From assembly GCA_949152475.1 (NCBI GenBank), contig OX424559.1, positions 19,313,809 through 19,377,808 of the forward strand: 64,000 bases of DNA, read 5' to 3'. The notes beneath the pieces are model-generated. The model saw only the letters and a program-made list of their open reading frames with translations, searched no databases and was not told the DNA's origin. A program made the position numbers and the translations under genes. Each line of letters opens with the position of its first letter. Position 1 is the stretch's first letter. Origin of the DNA: Terebella lapidaria. Taxonomy: Eukaryota > Annelida > Polychaeta > Terebellida > Terebellidae. Below, one piece after another: positions 58,808 through 64,000 of this stretch.

Positions 58808-60130
58808 GTCAGTCGGTGCTTCGTCAGCTTTTGCGTGGCCAATTTGTCGTGGCCAATTTGACTAGTCTGGCGATGTGCTCTGGTTGGTGTCCCAGGGTGA
58901 AAAGGCGCTGACTCCTCAGAGTCGGCTGTATTGATACATTTCGGGGTAGGTGTCACGTGACCCACTGAAAAATCGAGGGATTCGTCAGGGTCTGATCAGC
59001 CCTTTTACGTAGTATAGTGTCCGCTAGTGTTGTGCTTGAATATCACAAACCAGTCCGAATTAAATTCATCCAAGTTCATTGGGATGAACAGTTCGATGAC
59101 TCGATCACGGCCACATACGCTTCTTTCCGATATAGTCTGAATAATAGTCCTACAAGTTCAACAGTATTTCACAGATATTTTATCCGAGTTTCTTCAATAT
59201 GTCAGTGACACGTCTTCACTCTCTAAATCTCTCAAACTCAACTCTGAATAGCGCAAGGATTTTTCCATGGGTGTCTGGTTTTTCCCGCGTCGTGGAACAG
59301 GACTTCATATGTTTCGTTAATTGTGACGTCATGTCTGTGTGGGGGTGGTTAGGTGTCTGGAAATGTTGTGATTGGTGGTGTATTCTGTGTGACGTTATTT
59401 GTAGAGTTGTTTACATGGCTTGGACTGTGTGTGCCGGTTCTCATGAGTATGAAGTCATGTGATGAATCTGTGTCGTGTATGTCGAGTGGGATAATGTGTA
59501 AGGGAGGGTTTCGGGCCGATAACTGTCATAAATATTCTACAAAACACCCCTTCGTCAAATTACCCCCTGGGGAATTACCCTTCCCGAAACCTCACAGTGC
59601 AAAAATCTGAACATAGTAAGCTAGAAGTACTAAAGAGAAATACACACACCGCCCGAAACAATGAGAAAACACTGAGTACAATAAAAGTTCTAAATGTCAA
59701 AATAAAGTCATCAGTCAGTCCATCAGCAGTCACTAGGATGATATGAACACATAGGACAAATACATGCATCACAACGACGGATGAGGAATCAACAACATAA
59801 ATCAAACATATAAACGAATAAACGACATTCAAAATCACAGAATAATGGAAACTGTGCTTGACATTCCAGAGTGGAATGGAATGTTCTTAGAGTTCATACC
59901 TGAGAGGTTTCAGGCAAAGTCCGACATAGTTTATGAATAACCATGAATACGACATAATATTAAATGATGAATTCGAGTACGATAACACACCACATATATG
60001 TATGTTATGCAACACATAAGTCATATTCCGATCAGATATTGACTATCAAACTAGTATGAGCCACGACGCGAGAGGATGACCCTCTTCGAGTCCACCAGGC
60101 TGGTCCGATACACAACTTCTTGGCCACGAC
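58808..60130. other. retroelement-flanking DNA, not resolved
   Basis: Intermediate GC. The 3' LTR of the pol-bearing element should lie here or nearby, but I could not identify its borders. No host gene was recognised. Confidence 0.35.
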
Positions 60131-63100
60131 TCAAGGAGAAAGCTCCCAGAGTCCACCAGGCCTATTCCGACAATGCTTGATATCCGACAGTCCGACAGGT
60201 GACTCCAGAGGATGACCCTCTTGGAGTCTCTTATAACTTAGTCTGTACGATGACCATAACCTATTTAGGCTGGTCGCGCCTTCTCTGAGTCCGAGCTGGT
60301 GCGGCAGGGGAGGTGTGCACCATGAGTTCTTGCCCCTCCTCATGGGGCAAGTGTGGCAGGACTCGAATGATGGTTGAAACCAATTCGCTGGGGAGACTCG
60401 CAGTCTCCTCAGTAAAATCCGGCTGAGGTGCGGGAGTCCGAGCAAGCTGGGCACGAAGCTGGTTGACTCCCTGCTGCAAGTCCGCGCGGGCCCATTCCGA
60501 TTGTAGAGCTGCTCCGGTAAATGTCTCAGTTCCTCAGTTATAGCCTCAGGAGATGACGGGATATGCAGCTCATGTAGGGCGCCCATGACGAACCCAACAG
60601 ATAGTCCTTGGTACTCCGCTTGACGGACATGAGCGTCCATCGCATTCCGGTACTCGCGACGAGTGGCTTGGGCATGTTGTTCCGCCAAATCGTCGGCACG
60701 TGCGGAGCCAGTGTCGGCAGGTGCTGGTCCAAACGGGAGGCGGGAAGTAGAGGATCCGCATTGTGAATCATTGGAGCAGCTTGGTCGTCCCAATAAGCCT
60801 CATGCACATGTACTCCATCCGGTAACTTGTCCGCATCTTCATCCCAGATGGGGTAGTTATATGCGGGATTTTACCCTGGTAGGGCCTGCATCCCTGGCAG
60901 AGTCCGCTCAGCCATACGCTGGCTGTGTATCCATAAAAACTGATTGTCCGCCGCGAATATGCCGGAACCGTGCAATGGGAGCTGTTCATCCAGGTCCTTG
61001 AACAGGGGTGCGAGATTCTCCGGGGTTTCCAGGAGTAATCGGGGACGATCACCATTGACGTCTCTAGTGACTGGCGTCAGGGGAGTTGGCGGGTTGTCGC
61101 ATTCCTCCGTCAAGTACGGGAGTTGTACGTCCCGGCGGGCGAGTGCCCACGACGGCTCTACAGCCGATGCCGAATGTAGCTGTGGGGAGTCCGCAGGGAA
61201 CTGGCAAGGAATGGCAAGGTATGGCAAGGAAGACGTCGGGATGGCACAGGTCGATCCACTCGCAGTGGAGAAGGCAGGCGAAACTCAAGAGTCTGCAGTG
61301 ATGACAGTTCGCTTTCGGTTCACTTTCAGTGAGACTCCACGGGGATGCAGAAGTTGCAGGCCCGGAGGCGGCAGTGGCCGAGTCCGAGGCGCGTTGCTTG
61401 GCCGGAGGTGGGGCAATGCTGTCCGGGGATACGGAAGGTCGACTAGGGAGGGGTGGAGAGTGTTGACAGATCGTAGCCCATCTAGGGCGGCTGTACGGAG
61501 CAGGTCGGGGCGTAGCCTCACTCGTTGACAAGTCCGTACTGATCATGGGTTGTGATCCGCGTTTCTTTGGCTCGGTTTACGCGATTTCCTTCTCTTTTCT
61601 TGTGCGGTGATATCCCAAGGATCGTACAAAGCCCAAAAATGTTCCAGGGAATCACTAGACGACTTGTTTTTAGAGTCCGCATCACTTGGCAACTCAGGTG
61701 GCGATATGACATCATCGCAATAGTTTGGATGATGTAGATCACCTTTGTATGGTTTGATGACGTCAAGATGGACGACACGTGTGTTAGGTGGGTTCGATAA
61801 GAGGGCTATCCGATAGTTCACGTCAGTAACACCTCCCAAAAGACTCCAAGGTCCTGTCCATGGTGGTGCAAATTTGTTACTTTGCGTGATGGGTAGATAA
61901 TAATATCTTACCAACTCTCCAAGTTGGAATTGGGGTTGATATGACACGTGAGCATCATATCCCAATTTTTGACGGGGCGCGGCTTTCTGCAAATGGTCTT
62001 GTGTGAACCCGTGTGCAGTTCTGATGGCAGTTCGTAAATATTCGACATAATCTGGTCTGCGTGGAAGTAGCGGTTCTGGGTCGTATGTTGGAAATACCAG
62101 ATCGACTGGTAAATTGCATTCATGTCCGTACACCATCAGGTGTGGGTTACACCCGGTAGATGAGTGAACTGAGGTGCGGTATGCCATCAGCACATATGGT
62201 AGGTGCAGATCCTATTTATTTCCACGATCACTGACAAATGCGCTTAGCATATTCAGCAGAGTTCGATTTAATCATTCGACCTGACCATCAATTTATGGTC
62301 GGTAAGGCGTAGTTCGTATTTTCTTTGTGCCGAGTAGGCGTACAACATTCCAAAACAGTGAGGATTCAAATTCAGTCTTTTGGTCACTGTGAATGGCTTT
62401 CGGCACTCCGTGGCACACAATCAACCAATTTACTAGGACGTCAGCGACACTTATAGCTGTGTGACCTCGGAGTGTGAATGTGCCCGTATACTTGGAGAAA
62501 TAGTCCGAAATCACAAGGATATACCTATTTCCACGTCCAGTATTTTTGTGGGTATCCAAGATATCCAATGCAATCCGATCAAAGGGGGCTCCGGTCGGCC
62601 ATTTCGGCGTCGGTTTCCCTTTACATGACGCACACTGTCCGCAAGGAGCACACCATCGTGCAACGTCCAATGACAAGCCCGGCCAATAGAATCGGCGTTA
62701 GACTCTCCTTCAGGTCGTGTAGCTGATGTAGGACCACCATCCGTAAGGCAGTGGGTAACACTGTTTGCACTACAGTTCGTCCAGCTGGGTCCGGCTTGGT
62801 ATTCCGTACCAAGACTCCGTCTTGCAGAGCCGATAGGCCCCATCGCGAGAAAAAGGGTCTTAACCTCTTCTCCATAATGGGTGACTACTTTCGAAGTCGG
62901 TTGCGTTCCGGCTGTTACCCACTGACGTACCGGTCCGATGCTAGGGTCGGCCTGCTGTGCCACGACAATGTCAGCAATGGAGTAGTCCGGCAACCACTAT
63001 TGACCACTGATCTTGGTATCCAACGTACGCACTCGAGCCGCTTGGCGTATAGAGAGCATTTGAGATGAGACCGGTAATGTTATCGTATCACTGTCCAGGA

Positions 63101-64000
63101 GGTCTCTCTTGGGTGCGACTGGAGCATAGGTTATCTGCCTTACGGGGGTTCGCCTGAACTCGTTTCCAGGTCCGTGGGAGGCCCAATGAGGTGCCCGAAC
63201 AGTCCGAATGTTTACAGCTATGAAACCGAGAAAGTCCATCTGCATTTCCGTGGAGTTTTCCGGGGCGGTGTTCAATGCGGAAGTCATATTACTGTTACTT
63301 GGCTAACCAATGGGCTAACATTACGTCTGTATCATTATAGTTTTTCAACCATCGCAACGAGCTGAGGTCCGTCCACAGTAGGAATTTCCGTCCCCACAAT
63401 TAATGTCTGTAATGCTGAATCATTTCGACTACAGCCAACAGTTCACGGTACGAGGTGCAGTAATTCCGCTGTGTACGGGATAGAGTCTTACTTGCAAAAC
63501 CTTAGGAATTTCCTTTCCATTGACACTTTATGAAAACGCTCCTCCAATAGCGTATCAGCTCGCGTCCATATCAGTAATGAAATAATCATCCTCAACGCGG
63601 GAGGGATGTTGAGCTTGGGGGCCTTGATTAGTGCGTCTTGGAGCCTCCTGAAGGCTTTTCATTTGGGTGACCCCCATGTGAAGTGACATTCACCCCTGGT
63701 AAGTGCAACAAGAGGTTCTGCAATTTCGGCGTAGTCTTTAATGAACCTCCTGTGATAGCCTTGACCTTGTTCGTGTCAACTCTGATATCCTGTCCACTCA
63801 CAAAAATCCAAGATATAGGATTTCTCTTTGGAATAGTTCGCACGTTTTGGGTTGCAGACTCAACCCAGCAGTTCGTATCCAATCTAGGACCACTTCCAGA
63901 TTGGCGAGCGCCTGATCAAAAGTACGTCCGTATGCTATCACATCGTCCATTAGCACATACATCTAGTCCATAGATATTCGTGGAGAATTGTCTCCATGAG
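60131..64000 (-). mobile_element. Ty3/gypsy-like pol region, truncated by window edge (fossil)
   Basis: On the minus strand, from the right edge: end of reverse transcriptase (about 63.9-63.6 kb, VDTNKVKAI motif), RNase H to integrase linker (about 63.3-62.5 kb), integrase core (62676-62293; CAPCGQCASCKG, FDRIALDILD, SDYFSKYTGTF, IHSDQKTEFES), integrase C-terminal region (62193-61543; AYRTSVHSSTGCNPHLMVYG) and two downstream open segments of unknown nature (61546-61064 and 60793-60131). Order RT-RNaseH-IN places it in Ty3/gypsy. The domains sit in separate frames, so it carries at least several breaks. Its 5' part lies outside the window. Confidence 0.78.

Larger units (their letters stand above)
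51458..58810 (-). mobile_element. nest of broken gypsy-like LTR retroelements (fossil)
   Basis: A 7.3-kb GC-richer region of at least two related minus-strand insertions. On that strand, from right to left: LTR-like and leader sequence (58.8-56.9 kb), Gag capsid region (about 56.4-55.9 kb; WLEYEAHLDEYA-type motif), a retropepsin-like region with VDTDST (about 55.7-55.1 kb), two promoter-like TATA boxes (near 54.68 and 53.33 kb), Cys/His-rich zinc-finger ORFs (54.3-54.0 and 52.9-52.5 kb), and the 3' LTR. A primer-site-like TGGTGGCAGCGGTGGG is at 56878-56863. No complete pol is present. It is broken, with several disruptions, and is not able to be read as one intact element. LTR divergence suggests an old age except for the later tandem duplication. 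Confidence 0.65.

Noticed and set aside
61064-61546. Envelope-like gene downstream of integrase
   Set aside because: No signal peptide, membrane helix or cleavage motif could be supported; left as an unknown segment of the retroelement fossil.

Overview
The window is nuclear DNA of a multicellular animal, most likely a marine invertebrate. Its genes have introns with GT-AG borders, its immunoglobulin (Ig) exons run phase 1 to phase 1, and it is packed with MITEs, Crypton-like, Tigger-like, TTAA-type, fold-back and Ty3/gypsy-like elements. I cannot fix the species from the sequence alone; amphioxus, hemichordate, mollusc or brachiopod would all fit. The first 51 kb are AT-rich; the last 12.5 kb (retroelement DNA) are visibly GC-richer.

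The host genes form a dispersed cluster of Ig-superfamily membrane receptors on both strands. Gene A (+, 571-4720) is a type I receptor with canonical Ig domains, a transmembrane exon, a Lys- and Pro-rich juxtamembrane region, GSQGS repeats and a C-terminal PDZ ligand (DTTV). Gene B (-, 18598-15108) has a V-like Ig domain without the two canonical cysteines, a membrane-proximal module, and a transmembrane segment with a central lysine and almost no tail. Gene C (+, 41178-43053) has a related cysteine-less V-like exon and a repeat-bearing tail, but is broken. Gene D (-, 51307-49926) carries the same membrane-proximal module as B (shared NVQNL.PIV core), with an uncharged membrane segment and a cytoplasmic tail. 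A possible further tail exon lies at 47011-46879. B and D together resemble a pair of short-tail/charged and long-tail/uncharged receptors.

Between the receptors lie mobile and repeated DNA: TA-flanked MITEs (2688-2942, 6916-7304, 49142-49330); a 136-bp tandem array (9540-10480); two inverted TTAA-flanked MITEs (12411-13182 and 15311-16204); Crypton-like recombinase remnants (14086-14802); a 2.46-kb element with CAC ends and a 5-bp target duplication (22022-24483); LTR-like fragments (21480-21890, 29151-30325); an AT palindromic satellite (30730-31145); and an 8.5-kb imperfect palindrome (32174-40676). The palindrome carries two divergent decayed copies of a widespread invertebrate gene family (EADT/HDYISDRL motifs). 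It is interrupted by a Tigger-like element on one arm and, on the other, by a 1.55-kb fold-back element built from GAACGCGTTC repeats.

The right end (51458-64000) is a nest of broken Ty3/gypsy-like LTR retroelements on the minus strand. It abuts the upstream side of gene D and contains LTRs, Gag and protease fragments, zinc-finger ORFs (one beginning with a near copy of the histone H3 tail), a near-perfect 1,272-bp tandem duplication, and a pol region that runs off the window edge.
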